DNA from: Acetivibrio alkalicellulosi
GTDB taxonomy: Bacteria > Bacillota > Clostridia > Acetivibrionales > Acetivibrionaceae
Reading direction: 5' to 3'
Length of the DNA stretch: 64,000 nt
Assembly (NCBI GenBank): GCA_008125075.1
Contig: VLTH01000002.1
Location: forward strand, 3,017,024 to 3,081,023
Shown here: positions 39,865 through 46,842 of the stretch, one piece after another
Layout of the letters: each line of letters begins with the position of its first letter
How positions within the stretch are numbered: position 1 is the stretch's first letter
Made by a program: the position numbers and the translations under genes
Notes under the pieces: model-generated
Databases searched by the model: none
What the model saw: the letters and a program-made list of their open reading frames with translations, nothing else
Told to the model about the DNA's origin: nothing

Positions 39865-40539
39865 TCATCCTGTATCTATACTACTTAAACAATCAAAAAT
39901 ATATTCTATTTCTTCATTATCCTCCCCTACACACTTAGAAGCACTGCAATCACTCTCTATAGAATTTGCACATACACATTCCTTAATTAGGGTATCATTA
40001 CAAAAAAATTCACCTAACTGATCTAATATATTTTCTTCTTCACCTTCTATCTGACTATATTCACAATTGTTTATTGTGGTGGTTGTGCTTGTTGAAGATG
40101 TACTGGTGGTTGTGCAAGTTCTTGCTGTAGTAAATGTTGATTCTGTTTTGGTTACTTTAGTAGTTATGGTAGTTGTTGTAGTTGTAGTTGTTGCAGTTGT
40201 AGTTGTTGTTTCGGTTTTTGTTGAAGTTGTAGTTGTTGCTAAGTTTGTTTTAGGTAGCATTTCTATAATACTATCCAATTTAAATTGTAAAAGCATCCTA
40301 AGTTTAATTACATTTTTTATAGTCTGGTTAACGCTCCTGTTTAAATCCATTGCATCACGTAATAAGGAATCAGTATCTTTAAAATGATCTAAGATAAATA
40401 ATGTTTTTTTAATTTCAGCATTTATTAGCTCTGAGAGACTTATTTCCTCAAGAGCTATTGAAGCTAGCAAAAGATTCACCGCATCTTCAAATGTTATACC
40501 AATATCAGGATTTATATCCGGGATACTAGGAAATGTCAT
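39865..40539 (-). CDS. Thr-rich, Cys-tailed protein with a conserved spore-surface-type N-terminal domain
   Basis: 224 residues. Residues 1-95 form a helical domain nearly the same as the 105-residue protein encoded divergently at 40796. The shared words are [37 protein letters not shown] and LLQFKLD. In Bacillus and Paenibacillus relatives this kind of domain precedes collagen-like or low-complexity tails of spore-surface proteins. Residues 101-155 contain about 36 threonines, a likely O-glycosylation or stalk region. The last 65 residues are acidic with seven cysteines (159, 180, 188, 190, 198, 203, 217), suited to disulfide cross-linking. AAGGAGG precedes the ATG. There is no signal peptide, as expected for a mother-cell coat protein. 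The function is inferred. Confidence 0.8.
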   Translation of the reverse strand: MTFPSIPDINPDIGITFEDAVNLLLASIALEEISLSELINAEIKKTLFILDHFKDTDSLLRDAMDLNRSVNQTIKNVIKLRMLLQFKLDSIIEMLPKTNLATTTTSTKTETTTTTATTTTTTTTITTKVTKTESTFTTARTCTTTSTSSTSTTTTINNCEYSQIEGEEENILDQLGEFFCNDTLIKECVCANSIESDCSASKCVGEDNEEIEYIFDCLSSIDTG

Positions 40540-40719
40540 TTTAATCCTCCTTTGTTCTTTTCTTATTCATATTATTCGGCAAGTTCTACTTTTGTTAAGA
40601 AAAAATATACCAATTAAAAATAAATACACATAAAAGATATTAACTCTGTTTACATAATTCATTTTACTTGTTCCCATTCAACCATAGATATAGATTTAGA
40701 GAATTAATATAATTAATTC

Positions 40720-40747
40720 ACATTACTTATTTAATTTACATAATATA
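40720..40747 (+). promoter_or_regulatory. Possible sporulation (sigma-K/E type) promoter
   Basis: AC at 40720-40721 and CATAATATA at 40739-40747 are 17 nt apart, which fits the mother-cell sigma-K pattern AC-N16/17-CATANNNTA. It lies about 50 nt before the AAGGAGAG site of the 105-residue gene. The motif is short and the DNA is AT-rich, so chance is a real alternative. Confidence 0.35.
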
Positions 40748-40795
40748 TATCATGAGTTAATTAACTTATAAGTATTTAATTAAGGAGAGATTCTT

Positions 40796-41113
40796 ATGTC
40801 ATTTCCAACTATACCAGATATACTTCCAGATATCGACATTGACAGAGAGGATGTAATAAACCTTCTCTTAGCTTCCATAGCTTTTGAAGAACTGGGTCTT
40901 GCTCATGTAATCAATGCTGAAGCTGAAAAAATACAATTTGTACTTGGAACTTTACCGGGTCAGGAAGTATCAGACGCAACCATTGACGACCTTATTGATA
41001 TTAATAGGTCAGTTGAAAGAGTATTAAGGAGTGTAATCAAAAAAGAAATGCTGCTCCAGTTCAAACTTGAAGATGTGCTAGAAATACCTGATGTAATTCC
41101 TCCTGATGAATAA
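40796..41113 (+). CDS. Small spore-surface-type protein, paralogue of the Thr-rich protein domain
   Basis: A 105-residue soluble helical protein: [20 protein letters not shown], then [46 protein letters not shown] and a short acidic end. It is the same domain as residues 1-95 of the divergent Thr-rich protein, without the Thr tract or the cysteines. Possibly a shared assembly or anchoring module for the spore surface. AAGGAGAG before the ATG. Followed by a hairpin terminator at 41156. I do not know an experimentally characterised member. Confidence 0.82.
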   Translation: MSFPTIPDILPDIDIDREDVINLLLASIAFEELGLAHVINAEAEKIQFVLGTLPGQEVSDATIDDLIDINRSVERVLRSVIKKEMLLQFKLEDVLEIPDVIPPDE

Positions 41114-41155
41114 TATAATATAATGTTTATCTTAAGAGGTGGATATTTCAAACAT

Positions 41156-41184
41156 ACCCCTGGAGGCATTTTTTTACCAGGGGT
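41156..41184 (+). terminator. Hairpin terminator after the 105-aa gene
   Basis: Perfect arms ACCCCTGG (41156-41163) and CCAGGGGT (41177-41184) around a 13-nt loop, followed by a T-rich GATTTCTTTT. It lies 43 nt past the stop. The T run is interrupted, so efficiency is uncertain. Confidence 0.7.
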
Positions 41185-41335
41185 GATTTCTTTTATCCTC
41201 ACTTTATAAAAAATCTCCATTTATCTAAGTAGTCTAACGTTAAAAATGCCTTGCCTATGTTTGGACCTTACTACTAAGTGAACTGTGTTATGGGTAAATG
41301 CTTTAAGTCTAGCTTTTTTTCCGAGAAAAAACTTT

Positions 41336-41361
41336 AAAAAACCACCAAAAATACTGGTGGT
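41336..41361 (-). terminator. Terminator of the ATP-grasp/aminomutase operon
   Basis: On the minus strand ACCACCA / TGGTGGT arms (41341-41347 and 41355-41361) with a 7-nt loop are followed by a run of T (complement of 41336-41340). It lies about 35 nt past the aminomutase stop, the classical rho-independent layout. Confidence 0.8.
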
Positions 41362-41394
41362 CATTATTATGAGCAAAACCTAATCTTTTTTTGG

Positions 41395-42651
41395 TTAGTA
41401 CTCTTTTAAGTTTTTTATACAATGGTTCGGATAATCGATAATTTTCCCTTCCCAAGTCCGTAGCTTTACATAATCTTTACCCCTTGAGAGTATATATTGA
41501 GGTAAAATTGGAGTCTTGCCATTTCCTTCAGGAGAATTCACAATATAGGTAGGTATTGCAAGTCCTGAGGTATATCCCCTCAAATATTCCATAACTTCTA
41601 TCCCTTCATCTATAGACGTATTAAAGTGCAAGGTTCCAGCCACATGCTTTGCATGAAACAGATAATAGGGACGAACCCTGCATTTAAGAAGCTCTTGGTT
41701 TAAAAGGCGCATGACATACTTATCATTGTTTATTCCATTTAAAAGCACCGATTGATTTCCCAATACTACCCCAATATCAGCAAGCCTGTCACAAGCTGCT
41801 TTTGCTTCTCTTGTTATTTCAAGAGGATGATTAAACTGAGTGTTAATATAAATTGGAGTATACTTCTTAAGAATCTGAAGTAAATTATCTGTGATTCTTT
41901 GTGGCATTGTAACTAGTACTCTCGTGCCAATCCTAATATATTCCACAGTAGGGATTGAATGAATCTCTCCTAGAAGCCAATCAAGCTTAGAATCAGACAT
42001 AGTAAGGGAATCTCCCCCTGTAATCAGCACATCCCGGATTTCAGGATTATTTCTTATATACTCAACAGATTCTTTCAATAAATCATTTTTTGCATGACTA
42101 TCTTTTATTCCTATATTTCTTCTTCTTTGACAATGCCTACAATATGAAGGACAAACATTTGTTGTATTAACAATCAATCTATCAGGATATCTTCTTGTGA
42201 TAACCCCTGCAGGATTTGTATACTCTTCAGCCATAGGATCACTGCATCCTTCGGTGTTTAATTCAAGCATGGATGGAACTGCTTGCAACTTTACCGGATT
42301 ATAAGGATCATCATCTATTAAGGAGACATAATAGGGAGATATCCCCCATCTAAACTGTTTTTCAACTTTTTTTATACTATTAATTTCTGAATCAGTCAGT
42401 TTGATAATGTTTGAAAGAAGTTCTATACTGCTGATTCTATTTTTCATTTGCCATTTCCAATCGTTCCAGTCATTTTCACTGGCATTAAGCAAATAAAGAA
42501 TCTTTTGCTTTTTCTGGAAGATATTTTCTTCTTGTTTTGAAGACATTCCTCGAGGAATAGTATCCTTTAAATCTAAATAATCTTTTATTCGGTCTTTTAA
42601 TTCCACTGATCTTTTTAAAGCTATCTCTCTTTTATCATGCTCTTCTTTCAT
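41395..42651 (-). CDS. eam: Radical-SAM glutamate 2,3-aminomutase (lysine 2,3-aminomutase family)
   Basis: A PLP- and SAM-dependent aminomutase, 418 residues. The [4Fe-4S] cysteines are Cys167, Cys171 and Cys174 (CPSYCRHC), the SAM-binding GGD is at 212-214, and the PLP lysine is Lys379 (EGNGK). In lysine 2,3-aminomutase two aspartates (Asp293 and Asp330 in the Clostridium subterminale enzyme) hold the substrate epsilon-amino group. At the matching positions, with the same 37-residue spacing, this protein has Lys335 (HAKH) and Asn372 (VNSP). That Lys/Asn pair is what was described for glutamate 2,3-aminomutase. So the likely product is beta-glutamate, a compatible solute or a substrate for the neighbouring ATP-grasp ligases. 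Third gene of a minus-strand operon. Confidence 0.88.
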   Translation of the reverse strand: MKEEHDKREIALKRSVELKDRIKDYLDLKDTIPRGMSSKQEENIFQKKQKILYLLNASENDWNDWKWQMKNRISSIELLSNIIKLTDSEINSIKKVEKQFRWGISPYYVSLIDDDPYNPVKLQAVPSMLELNTEGCSDPMAEEYTNPAGVITRRYPDRLIVNTTNVCPSYCRHCQRRRNIGIKDSHAKNDLLKESVEYIRNNPEIRDVLITGGDSLTMSDSKLDWLLGEIHSIPTVEYIRIGTRVLVTMPQRITDNLLQILKKYTPIYINTQFNHPLEITREAKAACDRLADIGVVLGNQSVLLNGINNDKYVMRLLNQELLKCRVRPYYLFHAKHVAGTLHFNTSIDEGIEVMEYLRGYTSGLAIPTYIVNSPEGNGKTPILPQYILSRGKDYVKLRTWEGKIIDYPNHCIKNLKEY

Positions 42652-42748
42652 TACATAAACATCCTTTCAAATCTATGATTTATACAAAGATATCTTCAGC
42701 ATGAGATGTTGACGTAAAACCCTTAACATACAACAAATTGATACTTGA

Positions 42749-43933
42749 TTATACAAAAAACATGCAGGCCTTGTCATACCTTTTCAACTTCTGCATACTG
42801 GTATTTATTCTTGAATGGCTCTCATTAATATACTTTGCATATAATAAAGGATTTAAAAACACTTTCCTTATTGAATCTTTGCCATGGGAGCGGTAAAAAG
42901 CTTCTTTTGCAGACTTGGAATTGCACTCTATGAACCATAATTTTCCATACACGTCTAAAGTAAAGTCTATACCCATCTCTCCAAAGTCTCCATATGCTCT
43001 TTCAATGCATGTATATGCGGTCAACAGAAACTTTTCTACTTTACTCTCTAGTTCTAAAAGCATATCATCAGAATAGTGCAAAATATCCTTAAAAAATTCG
43101 CTGAGTTTATATATAGTTCCTGTAGTTCTTATGCTTGTAACAGGTGAAAACCTTGCTCCTAATCTTACAACTACTCCTGTAATCTCAATATCTCCCTTTC
43201 CATTCTTTTGGATTTCCCCAAGCATATCAAAAACACAATCATCTATCCTTAAAATATCAATAGCTTTTTGTATAATAAATTTCTGCCCACAAAAAAATTC
43301 ATTTACTTTTTTTACTAGCAAATTAAAGTTTGATACTTTTTCAACCATTAATTTTTCTGTAAAGGAACTAATTTTATAGCCTCCATTTTCTTCTTTGTTT
43401 ATTTTTATAACTCTTTTACTGCGTCTTCCGGTGCAAGCTTTTAAGAACAAACTTCTACTGACTTTAAACATATTTAAAAGATCTACTGGTTTTTCATATA
43501 TTACAGTAAAAGGTAGATACCCTTTCATGTTTTCAAATGTAGAGAGTTTCTTGTATACATCCCACTTATTGAAATCTTCAATGGCATTTATTTTTTTTGA
43601 GCCTATTTTTTTCAACTCCTGTTTGAATAAATTTATTTTTTTATTGTTTGCCCCTTCACTTCTTCTATTATATAGCACGTGAGGAAAAGGAAATGTTTTT
43701 ACTTTCCACAAACCAGTCTGATCATCGTAGTATGTTCCTTCAATCCTTTTCTCAACGATATTGACATCTTCGATTGAAAAGAAATACAAAATAGTCTTTG
43801 CTACCTTGTTTGCTTGTGCCAATTCAACAATCTTGTAGTTTGGAGTCTGATCACGCATTAGGTTAATTTGCTTTTTACTAATAAATACCCCAACTACAGG
43901 TGGGCTAAATAAACCATTTGTTATCTCGGTCAT
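42749..43933 (-). CDS. YheC/YheD-type ATP-grasp protein
   Basis: 394 residues. The N-terminal ~100 residues carry the YheC/D pattern (VVGVFISKKQINLM, then a beta-rich part ending FPHVLYNR). The ATP-grasp core shows LFLKACTGRRSKRVIKI (~159-175), FIIQKAIDIL (~225), GEMGIDFTLDVYGKLWFIECNSK (~325-347; metal-binding E and N in ECNS) and the end FLNPLLYAKYI. B. subtilis YheC and YheD are spore-associated and their reaction is unknown. The start is ATG 43933 with AGGGGGAG. The stop of the upstream homologue lies 29 nt inside the gene. The pair is followed by the aminomutase gene. Confidence 0.9.
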   Translation of the reverse strand: MTEITNGLFSPPVVGVFISKKQINLMRDQTPNYKIVELAQANKVAKTILYFFSIEDVNIVEKRIEGTYYDDQTGLWKVKTFPFPHVLYNRRSEGANNKKINLFKQELKKIGSKKINAIEDFNKWDVYKKLSTFENMKGYLPFTVIYEKPVDLLNMFKVSRSLFLKACTGRRSKRVIKINKEENGGYKISSFTEKLMVEKVSNFNLLVKKVNEFFCGQKFIIQKAIDILRIDDCVFDMLGEIQKNGKGDIEITGVVVRLGARFSPVTSIRTTGTIYKLSEFFKDILHYSDDMLLELESKVEKFLLTAYTCIERAYGDFGEMGIDFTLDVYGKLWFIECNSKSAKEAFYRSHGKDSIRKVFLNPLLYAKYINESHSRINTSMQKLKRYDKACMFFV

Positions 43934-45065
43934 TTTTATCTCCCCCTTTTTCAGCAGTGATATACTTGGCATATTCTAATGGGTTTAAATAAGCTTTTTC
44001 AATTGTCTCCTCATCATAAGCCTTCATTAGTGATACTTTGGCAGGCTGAGAATTACATTCAATAAACCAGATACGGTTAGCCTTATCTAATGCAAAATCT
44101 ATTCCAATTTCACCAATAGGTCCATAAAAACACTCAGTAGCTGTATAAACATTAAATAAGAAATCCTCCACTCTTTTTCTTAATGCCTTAATCTCTTCCT
44201 GTGAATAACCCATATACTTATCAAAAAACTCTTCTAATCGGTAGCTATTTGCATGTGTTGTAATGGGTGCGTTCTTTTGACTCAATCTCACACAAATCGA
44301 TGTGAATTCCAACTCTCCCAAACCATTTCTCTGAACTTCAGCTCTCATATCTACAATTTTGTCGTCAATTGTTAATAAATCAATGGCTTTTTGAATAATG
44401 AATTCACTACTACAAAAAAACTCGTTGATGGCTTTTACAAGACCTCTCATATTAACTTTTCGAAGCCTTAACCTGTCTTCTTTAGTAAAGTACCTGTATT
44501 CATATATACCATCTGAAAGCTTTGCAACTCTCATAACCTGATAACCTTTTCTTCCACGACAAGCTTTCAAATAAAGCTTGTCATGACTTTTAATCTTGCT
44601 TATGAGATCATCTATACTAGTGAATTTCCAAGTCAAGGGTAAGTAGCATTGTAAATCTTCAATCTGGTTGAGGCATTCATAAACTTTCCATTTATTAAAA
44701 CCTTGAATATAATTTAAATGTTTTACACCTTTCTTTTTCAATTCATCCTTAAAACTCAGAAACTTGCTCCTTTGACTCTTTCGAACTCCCCCCCGATTAT
44801 ATAATACATCTGGAAAGGGAAATGTTTTATTTGTCCAAATTTCTTTATCTTCGTCAAAATACATTCCGTCTATAGTTAAGATATTCATGTCAACATCCTC
44901 TATGGAAAAAAAGTACAAGGATGTTTTTGCCTTATTATTTGCCCTTTGAAGACAGACAATACGGTTGCCAGGAGTACCTCTTTTTAAATATTTTATTTGC
45001 TTCCTTGTAATTAATACCCCTACAATTGTTTCATGTTTGCATTCATTACATTCATTGAAAGTCAT
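43905..45065 (-). CDS. YheC/YheD-type ATP-grasp protein
   Basis: 386 residues, paralogue of the gene it overlaps. It shows VGVLITRKQIKYLKRGTPGN, FPFPDVLYNRGG, LYLKACRGRKGYQVMRV, FIIQKAIDLL, GEIGIDFALDKANRIWFIECNSQ and the end YLNPLEYAKYI. All expected ATP-grasp elements are present. First gene of the operon. The upstream 670 nt carry two repeat A copies and a terminator for the next gene. ATP-grasp enzymes join a carboxylate to an amine through an acyl phosphate. Which substrates apply here is unknown, though beta-glutamate from the operon's aminomutase is one candidate. Confidence 0.9.
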   Translation of the reverse strand: MTFNECNECKHETIVGVLITRKQIKYLKRGTPGNRIVCLQRANNKAKTSLYFFSIEDVDMNILTIDGMYFDEDKEIWTNKTFPFPDVLYNRGGVRKSQRSKFLSFKDELKKKGVKHLNYIQGFNKWKVYECLNQIEDLQCYLPLTWKFTSIDDLISKIKSHDKLYLKACRGRKGYQVMRVAKLSDGIYEYRYFTKEDRLRLRKVNMRGLVKAINEFFCSSEFIIQKAIDLLTIDDKIVDMRAEVQRNGLGELEFTSICVRLSQKNAPITTHANSYRLEEFFDKYMGYSQEEIKALRKRVEDFLFNVYTATECFYGPIGEIGIDFALDKANRIWFIECNSQPAKVSLMKAYDEETIEKAYLNPLEYAKYITAEKGGDKNDRDNKWFI

Positions 45066-45237
45066 TTTTCATCCACCATACTTTCTGATTTTAAATCTAG
45101 AAACTGCTTACTTAATTTTCATTCCTCATATACTATATCTATATGTTTTTGTTTTTTATTATGTTACATAAGAATTTTACAGAATACATGATAGAAATGT
45201 AATTACATAACACTGTATCCTTGATTAAGCAACAACA

Positions 45238-45348
45238 TATCGCAGCGGAAGCTGTAATCAAAGTAGTAAGTTCCGCTGCGACAACCAGAGGAACTATATC
45301 TTCTAAAAGTTTGCTAAAAAAGCAAACTTTTCGAGAAGAATAGTATAC
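45238..45348 (+). repeat. Repeat family A, copy 2
   Basis: TATCGCAGCGGAAGC, then TTCCGCTGCGA after a short spacer, followed by CAGAGGAACTATATCTTC, the AAAGTTTGC / GCAAACTTT hairpin and GAGAAGAATAGTATA. Same orientation as copies 3 and 4. Two bases in the second stem differ from the consensus. Confidence 0.85.
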
Positions 45349-45527
45349 AACATTATAAATTTTCTATATAACAAGCCTTTGATAAAATCTTCAGGAGACC
45401 CTCACACACCTTAGGAGTCAATGTTTAGCTTTAGTTAAGTCAGTTGTGTTTTTTATGTAAACTTAATAATATTTTTTATTAATTATCATCTAAGGTGAAT
45501 CTTGCTAAAAAGTTATCCACAAATACC

Positions 45528-45567
45528 AAAAAACAGACTCTCTTTTGCTGCTTAAGAGAGCCTGTTT
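45528..45567 (-). terminator. Rho-independent terminator downstream of the parvulin gene
   Basis: Arms AAACAGACTCTCTT (45531-45544) and AAGAGAGCCTGTTT (45554-45567) pair with one mismatch around a 9-nt loop. Read on the minus strand the hairpin ends in a run of six T. It lies about 170 nt past the parvulin stop, beyond repeat A copy 3. Confidence 0.75.
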
Positions 45568-45605
45568 ATATTAAAAATTTATTGAAGTTTTAATTGATTA
45601 TACCG

Positions 45606-45717
45606 TATCTTAGCGGAAGCTGCAATGATAGTAGTTAAGTTCCGCTGCGATAAACAGAGGAACTATATCTTCTAAAAAGTTTGCTAAAAAAGCAAACTTT
45701 TTGAGAAGAATAGTATA
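45606..45717 (+). repeat. Repeat family A, copy 3
   Basis: Begins TATCTTAGCGGAAGC (one arm base pair lost), TTCCGCTGCGATAAAC, AGAGGAACTATATCTTC, then AAAAAGTTTGC / GCAAACTTTTT and GAGAAGAATAGTATA. It is about 260 bp from copy 2 and ends 19 nt before the stop codon of the minus-strand parvulin gene. Confidence 0.85.
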
Positions 45718-45735
45718 TCCATTGAGGGCTAATTT

Positions 45736-46488
45736 TTATATAAACAATTTAAAATCATATTTGTTCTTTAGTTCTTCAATCTTACCAAAATACAGTTTTT
45801 CCTGTTTTTTCGAAACCAATTGAGATTGAAGTTTATTTCTAACCTCTTCAAAAGATAGTGGCATTTCATCTCTTCTTCCTGTTCTTTTTATAATGTGATA
45901 TCCAAATTGAGTTTTTACAGGCTCTTTGCTGACTTCATCTTTGCTTAACGCAAAAGCTGCATTTTCAAATTCAGGAACCATTTTTCCCCTTGTAAAGAAT
46001 CCTAAGTCGCCTCCCTTTTCTTTTGATGGGCACATAGAATATTCTTTTGCTGCATCTTCAAACTTTGTACCCTCTTCTAATTGGGAAATAATTTTTTGGG
46101 CAGTAGACTCTTCTTTCACAAGAATATGGCTGGCCTTAATTGACTCGGGCTCTTTAAATTCCTGTTTATTTTCTTCATAGTATTCCTTCATTTCATTTTC
46201 ACTTACTGATGCTGTACTTAGAAATTTATTTATGGCATATTGTTTTAATAAATTCTCCTTTGCCCGCTCAACTTCTTTGGTAAAAACATCTTCCTTATCA
46301 AGTCCTTTTTCTAATGCATCTAGGTAAAAAAGCTCTTGTTGTGCTAACTGACTCACTAGCTTTTTAACTCCCTCTGGATTATTAAATTGAGAAACAACTT
46401 TAGGATCAACATTTTTTAATAATTCTTCTACATCCTTTCTTGTTATTTCACGTCCTTCAACTTTAGCAAATACTTGATTATCATTCAT
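45736..46488 (-). CDS. Cytoplasmic parvulin-type peptidyl-prolyl isomerase
   Basis: 250 residues. A helical N-terminal chaperone-like region (~1-115) is followed by one parvulin domain (~118-215): SIKASHILVKEE, GGDLGFFTRGKMVPEFENAAF, VKTQFGYHIIKR. There is no signal peptide or lipobox, unlike PrsA, so it acts in the cytoplasm. Such soluble forms of ~247 residues are common in clostridia. GGAG precedes the ATG with a somewhat long spacing. Monocistronic, with a terminator at 45528. Confidence 0.92.
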   Translation of the reverse strand: MNDNQVFAKVEGREITRKDVEELLKNVDPKVVSQFNNPEGVKKLVSQLAQQELFYLDALEKGLDKEDVFTKEVERAKENLLKQYAINKFLSTASVSENEMKEYYEENKQEFKEPESIKASHILVKEESTAQKIISQLEEGTKFEDAAKEYSMCPSKEKGGDLGFFTRGKMVPEFENAAFALSKDEVSKEPVKTQFGYHIIKRTGRRDEMPLSFEEVRNKLQSQLVSKKQEKLYFGKIEELKNKYDFKLFI

Positions 46489-46842
46489 AAGTAACTATCT
46501 CCTTTTTTTAGTATAAGGCTATGATAACAAAATATGTGCTCTCTGTCCAATTTGGATTGCTTTGGGGGGTGTGTAACAAATGTGAAGAAAAATATTCCAT
46601 AAACTAAAGTTTCGCAGTTTAGAGCCTGTAAATACTCCTCGGGGCCTTTACAAAACTCGCTTCGCTCAAACAATGCTCTCCCTTTCCTCGTCGTATTAAC
46701 AGGCTCTATTACTTGCTTCACAATGTTTCTTCCATATTTTTCTTCACTTAAATAATATGCACCCTTGTTTGGGGTGCAAGATATTTTTAACACATTTATT
46801 TATGCCAAAGCTAATCCTTAGATAAAGTTAACTCTTATATAA
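46489..46842. other. Intergenic region with an inverted-repeat element
   Basis: 354 nt with no believable gene. A 102-codon frame runs through it on the minus strand but is read mainly out of the 87-bp element at 46621-46707. The parvulin promoter should be here. No clear boxes were found. Confidence 0.5.
46621..46707. repeat. 87-bp element with 15-bp terminal inverted repeats
   Basis: The ends AGAGCCTGTAAATAC (46621-46635) and GTATTAACAGGCTCT (46693-46707) pair with one mismatch. The interior holds GGGGCC and the small dyad CGCTTCGCTC. It is GC-richer than its surroundings. The same AGAGCCTGTA start occurs at 59647 beside a repeat C copy. It resembles a miniature inverted-repeat element. 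No target-site duplication was established. Confidence 0.6.

Larger units (their letters stand above)
45066..45735. other. Intergenic region with two repeat A copies and a terminator
   Basis: 670 nt without a gene. It holds repeat A copies 2 and 3 (45238 and 45606), a terminator hairpin at 45528-45567, and between them a short piece (about 45396-45450, AGGAGTCAATGTTTAGCTTT) resembling the end of repeat B. The ATP-grasp operon promoter should lie in 45070-45230. Confidence 0.6.

Noticed and set aside
40075-40239. Short repeated units resembling a CRISPR array
   Set aside because: Units are 3-nt codon repeats inside an ORF, with no spacers or 25-40-bp repeats.
40067-40387. A valine-rich plus-strand frame
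   Set aside because: It is the antisense of the Thr codon tract: Val codons arise from reversed ACT/ACA/ACC. The minus-strand frame has a ribosome site, a conserved domain and a paralogue.
41395-42651. Annotation as lysine 2,3-aminomutase (KamA/AblA)
   Set aside because: Both aspartates needed for the lysine side chain are replaced (Lys335, Asn372), which matches glutamate 2,3-aminomutase.
46485-46793. A 102-codon minus-strand frame upstream of the parvulin gene
   Set aside because: It is read through the 87-bp inverted-repeat element, shows ERSEF-type repeat-derived residues, has no ribosome site and no family resemblance.
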